Assembly: GCA_002104905.1 (NCBI GenBank)
Contig: MCFE01000105.1
Location: forward strand, 106,904-170,903
Length of the DNA stretch: 64,000 nt
Direction of reading: 5' to 3'
From: Basidiobolus meristosporus CBS 931.73
Lineage: Eukaryota > Basidiobolomycota > Basidiobolomycetes > Basidiobolales > Basidiobolaceae
Shown here piece by piece: positions 49,705-60,439 of the stretch. The notes below the pieces were generated by a model, which had not been told where the DNA came from, made no database searches, and was given only the letters and a program-made list of their open reading frames with translations. The stretch's first letter is position 1. Every line of letters begins with the position of its first letter. A program made the translations under genes and the position numbers.

Positions 49705-50155
49705 GTTTCGAAGACAACCTAGAGAAGCCTTGCTGGATCAGTGAACATGTAAATATTCCTACTATCTCATTTCCTTAAGCTACATCTATTTTATATTTCT
49801 TACTATCGGAAGTCAGTCTACCAATAAATATACCTCAACATTGTTCTCGAATTAGACCATTGGCGGCACCCCGAATAGACCACGTAAAATCACTTACATT
49901 AGTAACAATTGGTTTCCGTTTGACATTATTATTCACCACTACTGAATAGCGCCAAGTTTGGATCTTTTCTGAATGGGGTCAAGTTCGGATGGAAGGCAAT
50001 TATTCTTAGTGCCCATCCCAAGTGTATTCACTACTATCATACGATTGCTCGTTTCGTTGTCATTCCTTTTTTTATTCACTTCCTTTCAAAAAAATAAACC
50101 ACCTTTCATCGACGGGGGAATGGTTATGCCATAAGCGATGTTGAATGGGTACCCT
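49705..50155. other. Intergenic between convergent genes
   Basis: 451 bp. 3' regions of the Spo12-like and Hsp78 genes. Nothing coding recognised. Confidence 0.4.
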
Positions 50156-53100
50156 TTAGGCTGATTTATCGTCTTTGTTGGGGTCGTATATCTCCTCATC
50201 ACCCACCGGTGCCAAGTTTTCCTTCAGATTCTTCGCTTCATCATGTTGCAGTTCTCCAGGTTCATGGTTGCGCTGAACTTCCAACTCAGTCTCACCCGAA
50301 CCAAGCTTCTTGACACGTACTTTGGCTGTTTCTCCAGCACGTACACCGCCATCGATCAATAGACGGGCCAACGGATTCAACAGTTTCTTTTGGATCAATC
50401 GGTTCAGAGGACGCGCGCCGTATGCGGGGTCATAGCCATGGTCGCCCAACCAATCTCGCGCTTCCATATCAATATCCACCTTGATTTGACGATCACTTGT
50501 GCGTTCCTCCACTTCCTTGATTCGAACATCCACAATATCTCGGAGCGCTCTCTTGGAAAGGCGATTGAATAGCACCTACATCATTGGAATATCATGGTGA
50601 ATCCAGATACTTTACCGCATGGTTGGATCACCAAGTATATCGTATCACTTACCATTTCATCAATACGGTTTACAAACTCTGGAGCAAAGTTCCCGCGCAC
50701 AGCCTCCATTACGTTGTCTCTAGCGCGTGCACTCACAACGCCCTCCTTGTTGATATCGTGAACAAGCGCATCTGCTCCCAAATTCGAGGTCATGATGATA
50801 ATCGTATTCTTGAAATCAATCTTTCTTCCTTTGCCTATTTAATATTGAAAGTCAGAACCAGAGTTGAGGCAATAAAACTTGTGCTTGTGCTAGCTTCTGG
50901 AACGAAGGGCACATCTTGATTTTCTACTTACTATCAGTCAAAACACCATCGTCAAGAACCTGCAGAAGTATGTTGGAGACTAGAATTGGGAGAGAAATCA
51001 TATGTTAACATGTCACTATCTGCGTGGCAACATCCAGCTCAAATCCCATATTTACCATCTCTATGGGCTTTCTCCATTTCATCCAAGAGCACAACCGCGT
51101 AAGGCTTGCGTCGTATAGCTTCAGTCAACTCGCCGCCCTCTTCGTGTCCTACATAACCGGGTGGGGAGCCAATAAGGCGACTAACTGAGAATTTCTCCAT
51201 GTATTCTGACATATCCACTCGAATGATCGCATTCTCGGTATCAAATAGGAACTTGGCAATCGTTTTGCATAATTCTGTCTTGCCAACACCTGTTGGTCCT
51301 AGAAACAAGAATGAAGCAATCGGTCGAGACGGGTTCTGTAGACCGGCGCGGCTTAGACGGACGGCCTCAGCAACGGCAGTGATCGCTTCGTCTTGACCAA
51401 CAACACGCTTCGAAAGCACGTCTTCCATATGGAGAAGCTTCTCCCTCTCACCGCGCATCAAATTGGCCACGGGGATTCCGGTCATACGCGATACTACTCG
51501 AGCAATATCGTTTGATGTCACGCATTCGTGTATGAAGGATTCAGATTCATCTTCAAGCGAATTCTCCTTGGGGAGACGTTTTTCAAGATTCGGGATGACA
51601 CCATAACGAAGTTCTGATGCACGCTGGAAGTTGCCCATACGCTGCGCAGCTTCAAGATTGACACGCGCCTGTTCAAGGTCTTCTTTGACTCGTTTAATCT
51701 CGTCCAACTTGCTACGCTCCTCGTTCCACATCTTGGTCATCTTTTGGCTTTCATTCTGCTTTTCCTCAAGTTTTGCTTGCAGCTTTTCCCTGCGTTCAAT
51801 CGAAATAGCATCAGATTCTTTACGAAGCGATTCAAGTTCAATCTGCATCGTCATAATTTGACGATCTAAGGTTTCCAGTTGCTCGGGTTTGCTCTCCTGC
51901 TGGAGGCGTAATTTCGAGCATGCCTCATCTACAAGATCAATCGCCTTATCGGGCAAGAATCGATCGGTGATATATCTATGTGAATGAAGTGCCGCTGACA
52001 CAAGTGCAGAGTCAGCAATCCGAACACCGTGATGTACTTCATAACGCTCTCGCAGCCCTCTCAAAATGGAGATCGTATCTTGTACCGTGGGTTCCTCAAC
52101 CATCACCTGTTGGAAACGACGCGCTAATGCAGGATCCTGCATTATGTACTTGCGATATTCGTCGACAGTTGTCGCGCCCACACATCGTAACTGGCCACGA
52201 GCTAACGCTGGTTTTAAGAGATTTCCAGCGTCCATGGCGCCTTCGGACTTGCCCAGGCCCAGCAAGTTATGGATCTCATCCACAAACAGGATGATTTTCC
52301 CTTCTGCTTCCGTTACTTCTTTAAGAACAGACTTAAGGCGGTCCTCAAATTCGCCCCTGTTGGCCATTCCGTGGTGAGCATATCATATTTTCCGAACACT
52401 GAGCTAAAACTTACCGGTACTTAGCACCTGCCACCAAGCTCTGGTCAACAGTAATATTAAATTGCAGTTAGAAACAAACCATTTCACAAACGTTAGTGGG
52501 AGTGGACTTACACCAAGATCTAACGCGACAACACGCCTTCCTTGTATTGATTCGGGTACCTCGTTTGCAACAATACGTTGTGCCAAACCCTGAAATGGCA
52601 GGTTAAAAAGCAGGACATATATAACAAGCTTGATGTGATTCCCTTACTTCAGCGATGGCTGTTTTACCGACACTAGAATAAGTTGATTGAAAATGCATTA
52701 GTTTATAGTGTGGCACTAGAGTAACCTGTACAATCTTGTTGCTCACCCAGCTTCACCGATCAAAACAGGGTTATTTTTGGTTCGACGTGCTAGGCTTCAA
52801 GTCGTCAATAGGTTAGTCAACGGCCTATAAACCGATCGTTACCAAGAGTCTTACACTAAAATCATGTTAGTACCAAGCCTGAGCAACACGTCTGAGGTTC
52901 ATTTAAACTATTCCTACCTTCGAGAGTACGTCTTATCTCTTCGTCACGGCCGATAACAGGGTCTGTATAGAGATAGTTCGGTTAATATGGCGTAGACCAA
53001 AAGCAGTCAGCAATTTTATTGAAAGAGCCACGCAATATGCTTACCCAGTTTGCCCTTTTCTGCCATTGCTGTTAGATCAAGTCCCTACAAATACCACATA

Positions 53101-53528
53101 GAGTTCAGGAAAGCAGTAAAACGCTATATGGTTCATAAAGCACGCATACAAATTGCTCCAAGGCGCTTTTTTGCTCCTGTTGTTGGTTTGGATCTAAACG
53201 AAAACCTCCGGGCCCACCTCTTGGAGTTCCTCCTATTTGATTCAACCAAACAGAATTTATTGAACAAAGTCATTCCAGGAAACCCGATTTTTACAAACAT
53301 CAACCTACCAGAGTAGAAGCGCTTAGCACCAAGGGCCAAAGGCGCTGCCCAGAAATGACTATGCCGAACGGACGCCGAGATTCCAGGACGTAATAAAACA
53401 CACCCCCGAGCTCGTGCGGAGCTTACCCTACTAGTTTCTGGGAACACACGTTTCGAAACGTTTAACTTTGTTAAATTTTCAAGTCCCGTCGACTTGAGAA
53501 TACGGCGTTGACTGGCTCGCAACATCAT
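50156..53528 (-). CDS. HSP78: Mitochondrial Hsp78 (ClpB/Hsp100 disaggregase)
   Basis: About ten exons, start [20 protein letters not shown] at 53528, a typical presequence; then [18 protein letters not shown]. The first AAA+ module has [20 protein letters not shown] (intron after GEAG), [20 protein letters not shown] and [20 protein letters not shown]. The coiled-coil middle domain follows ([19 protein letters not shown]). The second AAA+ module has [51 protein letters not shown] and [13 protein letters not shown]. It ends DPNKDDKSA. It lacks the ClpB N-domain, as Hsp78 does. It rescues aggregated matrix proteins together with Ssc1, encoded at 27456-29444. This is the last intact host gene before the telomere. 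Confidence 0.95.
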
Positions 53529-54177
53529 ACAAACAAAAAAATGATTGTCAAACGCGGCCGGTTAATTGGCATTTATATTGCTAAAATCATCATGCCACCT
53601 ACCGAGCTGGGCAGATTTCGATATTATTCTTCTGATGTAATATATAAGCCACATCTCATTTGTGGTGAGGTGAGTGATGTCATCAACACGATAAACCACT
53701 ACCACAAAAATAGAAATCAGCCAAGATAAAGTGCATTCATGGCTGTTCAATTCACATCAGTAGGCGATAGTGCTTTTCCTCGCTGACTTGGACATTATGT
53801 AGCATATCCAGGCGAATAGCAGCTACAACAGTCAAGTGAAGTCAAAGGCGCAGAGAATTGTCAACTCACGGAGTCTTTGTTTACCTGCTTAACATCCAGG
53901 CCGCCATTCTGGAAAATCGATATGCTTACTTCCCTAAAGTATGTAGATGAAACACCATTGATGATGTCCCCTCATGCAAATCATCTTTGACCTAGCTTGT
54001 TGAATATCCATGATTTGTGACTGGCCTGGTAAACATCGTGACACAATAAGGTAGTGCTATAAATGTATATCAGCCAGGTGTTTATGTATACTCTGTTGAT
54101 ACCACTTTACAGAACCAAAAAGCAAGTTTGATAGTAAGAGGGATTAATTTGCCAGTATTCTTACCAAAACTGCCTTT
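53529..54177. other. Subtelomeric gap
   Basis: 649 bp upstream of Hsp78, including its promoter. AT-rich; no gene recognised. It marks the change from gene-dense DNA to repeat-derived DNA. Confidence 0.4.
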
Positions 54178-54365
54178 TTGTTGTAAATTTGGTAACCATA
54201 CCTAAATATTCCATTTACTTAGAACTTGAGCAAGATATTCAAAGACTCATGATCCAAGCCACCTTGTTGGGATTTACTTTGAATATCTTGCTCAAGTTCT
54301 TTGTTGGGATTTACTTTGAATATCTTACCAAAATATTGAGGACATGAAAATTCTGAAGGTTATGC
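54178..54365 (+). repeat. Decayed copia-type LTR fragment with internal inverted repeat
   Basis: TGTTGTAAATTTGG at 54178 and the following segment resemble the copia LTR of this window read in its sense direction (TGTTGTAAAAATTTG), but inverted relative to the intact element. The shared block GGGATTTACTT(T/A)GAATAT and ACATGAAAATTCT recurs at 54301-54350. Inside lie perfect inverted arms AGAACTTGAGCAAGATATTC (54222 on) and its complement (to 54301), and a direct repeat of TTGTTGGGATTTACTTTG. The far end could not be traced, so this is a relic of one LTR. Confidence 0.55.
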
Positions 54366-54869
54366 ACGTGTTCTCAGTCAAATATCCAACTTTTGCTAAA
54401 ACGCTCCGAAAATAGTGGTGTTTTCTTTAAAGCGTATCACAACCATGTCCTGACATTGTTACAATAAAGGCAAACGGCGACTACTCCTTATTTGTCTTGT
54501 CTGGTTCAGCCAATTATACCAGGAATATTGGATTTCTATCCATATACTATTCTGCCGGATTAGCTATAATACCATAAAAGTGTTGCGAAGGTCAAAAATA
54601 ACAACACAAACCTATGATGTGCCATTTGTCCTCGGGCTATTCCATTGCTTTCTATGATTTAAATCATTGTGATATTCGTTATCAGTAATACCCAAGTATG
54701 ATGATTTTGGAGTGTGGTCATGTCGAGAATTTGTTTATGCTTTGGAGTTCCATTTGAAGTTTACTCTAGTAACTATTAGTAGAGGGAATCTGATGGCAGA
54801 GTATCCAGAACAGGTTTTCTATCACAAATACTATTAGAGTGGGTAGTTGAAATATAACGACATTACATC

Positions 54870-55168
54870 CTAGTGGAGGTTCCCGACCTTTGAACGCCAT
54901 ATCCGGGCTCTTTCAAAGCCGTTGACTCCCATGCTATAGTCAGTAAACATCTGTAAAAATCACTGGAATGGTTCATGACAAATGGGCCGTGTTGGACAAT
55001 AGGTACTCTGATGGGCTCACCAGCAACAAGTACCAAGTGGACGGCAGTGTCTCCGGTCTCCATACTGATCACGTCACCTTCTTCGCTCAAAGTCAACGTA
55101 TGATGCGCCTGGCCCAGTGTGCGCTCGGATCCAAATAGTGACCAGATATGACTTTGATGACGGCTCAA
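54870..55168 (-). pseudogene. Pirin-like C-terminal fragment
   Basis: The frame read from 55168 includes GQAHHTLTLSEEGDVISMET and VHLVLVAGEPIRVPIVQHGP then FVMN, a clear match to the C-terminal cupin of pirins. After NHSSDF the homology moves to another frame (MFTDYSMGVNGFERARIWRS, ending at a stop at 54872-54870). No intron of workable size bridges the shift, and no pirin N-terminal domain with its iron-binding His residues was found in the 680 bp upstream. I read it as a truncated, frameshifted relic. The intact family is a nuclear, iron-binding, non-haem protein or quercetinase-like enzyme. Confidence 0.65.
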
Positions 55169-55849
55169 ACGGAATTGGCTGATAAGAGCACTATGAATGA
55201 TTCCATGGTTTCATTTATTGGCCAGAGAATGATTGAATCTGGTTCAGAAAATTCCAGTTCCAATGTATAATATGCGCAGTTTAATTGAGTGAAGTGTTTA
55301 TAAGAGGGAATATCAGAATAGATTAGTCAAGAACAGAAGAAATCCCTGGTAACTTCTGTATCATTCCATTAGAAAATTGACTCTACAATTGCTTCCTCAT
55401 GGAGCGCTTATTGTATTGAGTAAATTCCCGGACTAGTAGGAATAAGGGTTAGCCTTATAGGGTTAGGGGGGAAGCAGTCACCAACAGGTGAAATCTTTAT
55501 TTCAAATGAAACAAAGAAGCCAGCGCTACTGTTGTAGCTTTGATACAAGAGTGTGTAGCTGAGGTGAATTGGTCAGTAACTGTAAAAAAATTAAGAAAAG
55601 GCCAGCAGGATACCATCATAATATCAGCTGAATTCCAAGTTTCTCAAAACTGACAACTCTCAATATCTCAGATACTAGCTGTTGGGCAGACAAGCAGATT
55701 TATTTTCCAAGAGGAGACTAGGCCAAATAGCATTCACACTAAATTTGGCAATCAGCTGCCTACAACTTCTACCAAAAATTGCAATTGAAAACTTAAACAA
55801 AAACACTAGCTGAATCCCAGCAAAGTACCATTAGAATACCAGCAGAATA
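55169..55849. other. Subtelomeric gap with interstitial telomere-like motifs
   Basis: 681 bp between the pirin relic and the copia element. About 55440-55475 holds TAAGGGTTAGCC and TATAGGGTTAGGGGGG, two degenerate TTAGGG-like stretches. No gene recognised. Confidence 0.45.
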
Positions 55850-56181
55850 TGTTGTAAGAGTCTTGGAGATATTGGAAGTGATTGGGAGAACAAGTAGATT
55901 ATGTGGTTTTCACTTAATGATTTATTGATTGTAAAAGTAGTATTTATACTTTTACCTGGTCTTGGCATAACAAACACGTAGAATAGGTTAAGGAAGGTCC
56001 CAAGAACATGTGTGCAAAGTTTGGGGCTGTTTGGACAACTTTGAGAATTTTCATGTTCTGGGTAAATATTCTAAGTAAATCCCGACAAGGAATTTGGTCA
56101 GTATTTTCTAGGATTTGAAGGTTATGATCTAAGTGACTAAGTTAGGTGAATAATTAGGTGGAAATACAAATTTTTACAACA
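55850..56181 (-). repeat. Copia 3' LTR
   Basis: 332 bp, bounded by TGTTGTAA and TTACAACA, a perfect 8-bp terminal inverted repeat of the TG..CA type. It contains GTAAAAGTAGTATTTATAC continuing CTTTTAC, which on the element sense strand gives a TATAAATA promoter box. Next to it at 56182-56190 (minus strand) is the polypurine tract GAGTGGGAG for plus-strand priming. Confidence 0.93.
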
Positions 56182-56192
56182 CTCCCACTCAG

Positions 56193-59100
56193 CTAAATGT
56201 TCATACTGACTAGTCCTAATTTTGACCTAAGATATTCAAACTTGTCTCTAGCTAATGGTTTGGTAAATATGTCTGCAATCATTTCATCTGTAGGACAGTA
56301 AACTAAGCTAACTAAGTTATTCTCTATAGCTTCACATATGAAATGATGTCTAATATCTATGTGCTTGGTTCTAGCATGAAAAGTTGGATTTCTACCTAAT
56401 TGTATACATCCTTGATTATCTTGAAATAAAGTAATAGGCGTTTTTTGACATAGGCCTAAATCTGTAAACAGTTTTCTTAACCACATTGCTTCTTTTGTAG
56501 CCTCACAGGCTGCCATATACTCTGCCTCTGTGGTGGAAAGTGCTACGGTTGGTTGTTTTCTTGAATTCCATGAAATTGCTCCTTTACAGTAAAGAAAGGT
56601 GTATCCTGTGGTGGATCTTCTGTCTTCCAAATTTTGTCCCCAATCAGCATCAGAGTATCCCACAAGATCCTGTTCTGAATCCTTATAAGTGTATCTTAAG
56701 CAGATATCAGCAGTTCCTTTTAGGTATCTAAAAATCCGCTTAACTGCTGCAATATGATCAGATCCATAATTCTGATTATGTTGGCTGACAACTCCCACTG
56801 AATATGAGATATCTGGACGTGTTCCAAGCATGATATACATCAGACTGCCGACCATAGATTGATAAGGAAAGTCAGGGCTTTCAGATGGCACCAAGCTCTC
56901 TTGATTTGGTTGAGTTTTGACCAAGTTAAGGTTTGTCTCCATTGGGGTAGCTGCTGGTTTACAGTCTTCCATTTTGTACTTCTTTAGTATATCTTGAATA
57001 TACTTGGATTGGCTTAGGGTGATAGTCTGGGTATTTCTGTCTATGGAGAACTTAATTCCTAAGTAGTAACTAAGTTCTCCTAGATCGGACATCTTGAACT
57101 CCTTATATAGGCTGGATTTAGTCTCTTCCAATGTTTCTAGGTTATTGGCGGCTATAATAAGATCATCCACATATAGAGCTAATAGAACTGGATTTGCTCT
57201 ATCTGGCTTATAGTATATACTATAGTCAGCATTACTTCTTTTGAAACTCAAGGATTCCAAATAAGAATCTATCTTGCAATTCCAGGCTCTTGGTGATTGT
57301 TTGAGACCATATAGTGACTTTTTAAGCTTGCAGACCAAATGGGGGTTATCTTGGTCAACAAACCCATCAGGCTGGTCCATATACACGTCCTCATCAAGTT
57401 CTCCATTCAAAAATGCAGTTTTTACATCCATTTGATGAATAAAAAACTTATATTTGGCTGCAATAGCCAATATTAATCTGATGGAATTAAACTTGGCTAC
57501 CGGTGCAAAGGTCTCAGTATAGTCAAGTCCTTTTGTTTGAGAGTATCCTTTGGCTACAAGTCTTGCTTTGTATCTTTCAATTGTACCATCAGCCTTGTAT
57601 TTTGTCTTGAAGACCCATCTGCATCCAATTGATTTTTGGCTGATTGGTAATTTGACTAAGTCCCAAGTTTGATTTTCCATCAGTGCCTGATATTCCTCAG
57701 TCATTGCAGATCTCCAAAACTTTGTCTGAGGGCTATTTAGGGCCTCTTTTACAGTCTGGGGTTCATCAATATGGACTGAATAGGCATAGGCTAAGTTTGT
57801 ACCCTCATTGATATAGTAATTTCGGCTATTTCTTGTCCGATTTGATCTCCAGGCATTTGATACTGGAATGATCACTTCTGGGATATTCCTGGGCACTGAT
57901 TCTGGCTGAACCATGGTTGTAGAGTCCTCTGGAGTGAAAAAATTTTCATTGTTTTGCTCTGATTCAATCCTGACAATTGGTGGACTTGAGATCAAATTTT
58001 TGTCATCATCTGATGTCATTTTTTGTGAAAATTTTGAATTTTCATCAAACAACACATCCCTGGACTTGATAAGCTTCTTTGCTTTGTTATTGTAGAGTCT
58101 GTATGCCTTACTCTCATTGCAGTAGCCCAAAAATATGCATTTTACACTTTTTAGCTCAAATTTTGACTGATTTCCGGCCAGTTTTTTGGCATATGCTGTA
58201 CACCCAAATATTCTTAGATGTTCTGCACTTGGTCTGTATCCATACCATGCTTCAAATGGAGTAGAATCACAAAGTATTCTGTTATAACTCCTATTTTTAA
58301 GATATACAGCAGTGGCAACTGATTCCGCCCAAAAATCATAGGATAATTTTTGATCATGGATCATAGATCTTGCCATATCAATTATTGATCTGTTAGCTTG
58401 TTCTGATACTCCATTTTGCTGTGGGGAGTATGGTACAGTAGTCTCTTGCTTTATCCCATGAACTTTGCAGAAGTGGATGAAGAGTTTTGAGGTATATTCT
58501 CCACCATTGTCAGAGCGTATTTTCTTGATTTTTTCACCAGTTTCTCTCTCCACCATGGCTTTAAACTCCCTGAACTTAGACAGAGCTTCTTCCTTTCTCT
58601 CCATGAAGTAGACCCATGTGTATCTTGTATAATCATCAATAAAAGTGATTAAATACTTCATCCCACCTAAGGATAAATTTTGCATAGGTCCACACAGATC
58701 TGAGTGAATTAGATCTAATTTTTTCTTAGTTTTGATTAACCCAGAGCTCTTGAACGGTTGTCTGGCTTGTTTCCCATATATGCAGGCTTCACAGTGCTCC
58801 AAATTAGCTGGGGGATCAATTTTCACTCCAGAAATTAGCTGATCTTTGATCATTTTACGCAAATAATCAAAATTGATGTGTCTAAATCTCCTGTGCCAAA
58901 GCATTGGTGTTTCTTCATTTAAGTTACTTATATTGGCTTCCAGATATGATGGAATATAAGTCAACTTGTATAGATTCTGATCTCTGATGCCCGATGCAAT
59001 ATGAGCACCATTTTGATCAGTGATCCTGCATCCAGAATTGTCAAGACTGAAACTGAGTCCTTCTGCTGTGGCCTTGCTTACAGAGAGTAGGTTCTTGGCT

Positions 59101-59553
59101 ATTGCTGGTACATAGAGTACTTCTTTAAAGGTCAGTGTATGGCTTCCTTTGCTGCTTCTAAGGTTTACTTGGATAGTTCCTTCTCCCACTGCATCAAGTG
59201 TTCTATTGTCACCCATCAAAACCTTCTTAATTGGAATATCTTGATATTGGGTAAAAAGTTCTTTTTGGTGTGTAAAGTGTTGAGAAGCTCCAGAGTCAAT
59301 ATACCATGTCTGAGAATCCTTGTTTGTGGTCATATTTAGTGCAGATATGAATAGTCTATCTTCAGTTGTTGCAGCATTTCCATATTCAGGCTTCTTTTGC
59401 TGATAATCTCTCTTTTTCAAACACCGGTCTGATGTGTGTCCTTTCCTTTTGCAGTAGTTGCAAAATAGGTTGTTGTTGCCTTTGTAGGGTCTTGGGTACC
59501 TCTTTTGTTGGTTATCATTGCTTAATGAAGCATTTGCTTCTTCCTTCTTATTG
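56193..59553 (-). CDS. Copia polyprotein, Gag C-terminus and Pol
   Basis: Open frame of over 1,100 codons running into the insertion border at 59553. From the 5' side: zinc knuckle CNYCKRKGHTSDRC, protease WYIDSGASQHFT, the GAG-pre-integrase LWHRRFRHINFDYL, integrase core with HSDLCGPM, IRSDNGGEYTSKLF and PYSPQQNGVSEQANRSI (D,D,E set), reverse transcriptase with KARLVAKGYSQTKGLDYTET, MDVKTAFLNGELDEDVYM and catalytic LALYVDDLI, and RNase H with YSDADWGQ and STTEAEYMA. It ends shortly before the purine tract. No internal stop is seen in pol, but it is cut from its gag start by the nested element, so it is not expressed as a full polyprotein from its own LTR. Confidence 0.93.
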
Positions 59554-59557
59554 GCGC

Positions 59558-60361
59558 TGTGGTGGTGTAGAGGTACTCCTGGGAGAAGCTACACAACTCA
59601 AGGTGTGTGAGGTGTCTGATGGGTGCAATAACCTCTGTGTCTAAACTGCTGGTGTCTTTGTCAATATGTTACTATGGTAAAAGCTCCTGCTTCTCTAGCT
59701 TCCTAGGTGCTCCAAGTGTCTCCAAAGGCCTCTGTGTGTCTTGTGCACTACCCTGAAAAGCTCCTTGATGGCAGGTCTGAGATGTACTGTTGAAGGCAGG
59801 TGCAGTGATCAGCTGCTAATCAATAAGGAAGAAGTGTTACTGATAGAAGGGATGATTTATTGATGAGGGATTACTTTCCCTTAAATACTTTTCCTGATTG
59901 CCAAGTGATTACTAATAACAAGGTTCTAGAACATTCTAGGTATCAGTGGAATTCTTGATGACATCACAATGAGCTAAAATATGCCAAGAATGTCCTGGAA
60001 GGATCTAAAGGGCACAGCACATCCAACCAATCAGGAATCAGTAGTCTGAAACCTGTGCAACATAGAAATACCATATATGGTATTGAAATGGTAGAGATGG
60101 TAACACAGACCTAGGTCATGTGTCACGGGTACTGACGCGGGTACTTGCCTTATACAGATACATCAACTGATCACAAAGCTGAATAACATCTGGAAATAAC
60201 TAATGCTAATAACTAATCAGGGTAAACATCATATGGGGATAATACTGATAATATGGGCAAAAGAAGAATGGGATAATACTGATAAGATAAAATATGGATA
60301 AGTATATCATAATGACTATATGAATAAACTTGTCTGTGGGAGGTATGTTTACCCTACCACA
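59558..60361 (-). repeat. Full LTR (3' LTR) of the nested element
   Basis: 804 bp from TGTGGTGGTGTAG to CCCTACCACA. On the sense (minus) strand it has a TATTTAAG box at about 59873-59880, about 55 bp ahead of position 59823, where copies at the other end of the element stop matching. The 5' side of R-U5 (59558-59823) recurs in inverted form at 62577-62842, and 59558-59769 recurs directly at 62370-62581. Confidence 0.88.
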
Positions 60362-60376
60362 TCCACCCCCCACTTG

Positions 60377-60406
60377 AGCTAAAAAGTTTCAGGGAACTTT
60401 TTAGCT
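60377..60406. other. Perfect 12-bp hairpin beside the purine tract
   Basis: AGCTAAAAAGTT (60377-60388), loop TCAGGG, then AACTTTTTAGCT (60395-60406). It lies between the Gag-Pro stop and the purine tract, in the 3' untranslated part of the element RNA. Possible RNA structure for packaging or priming; function not known. Confidence 0.7.
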
Positions 60407-60439
60407 AACCACTGTAAGTTTGGAGAACAAAGTGCTCTC

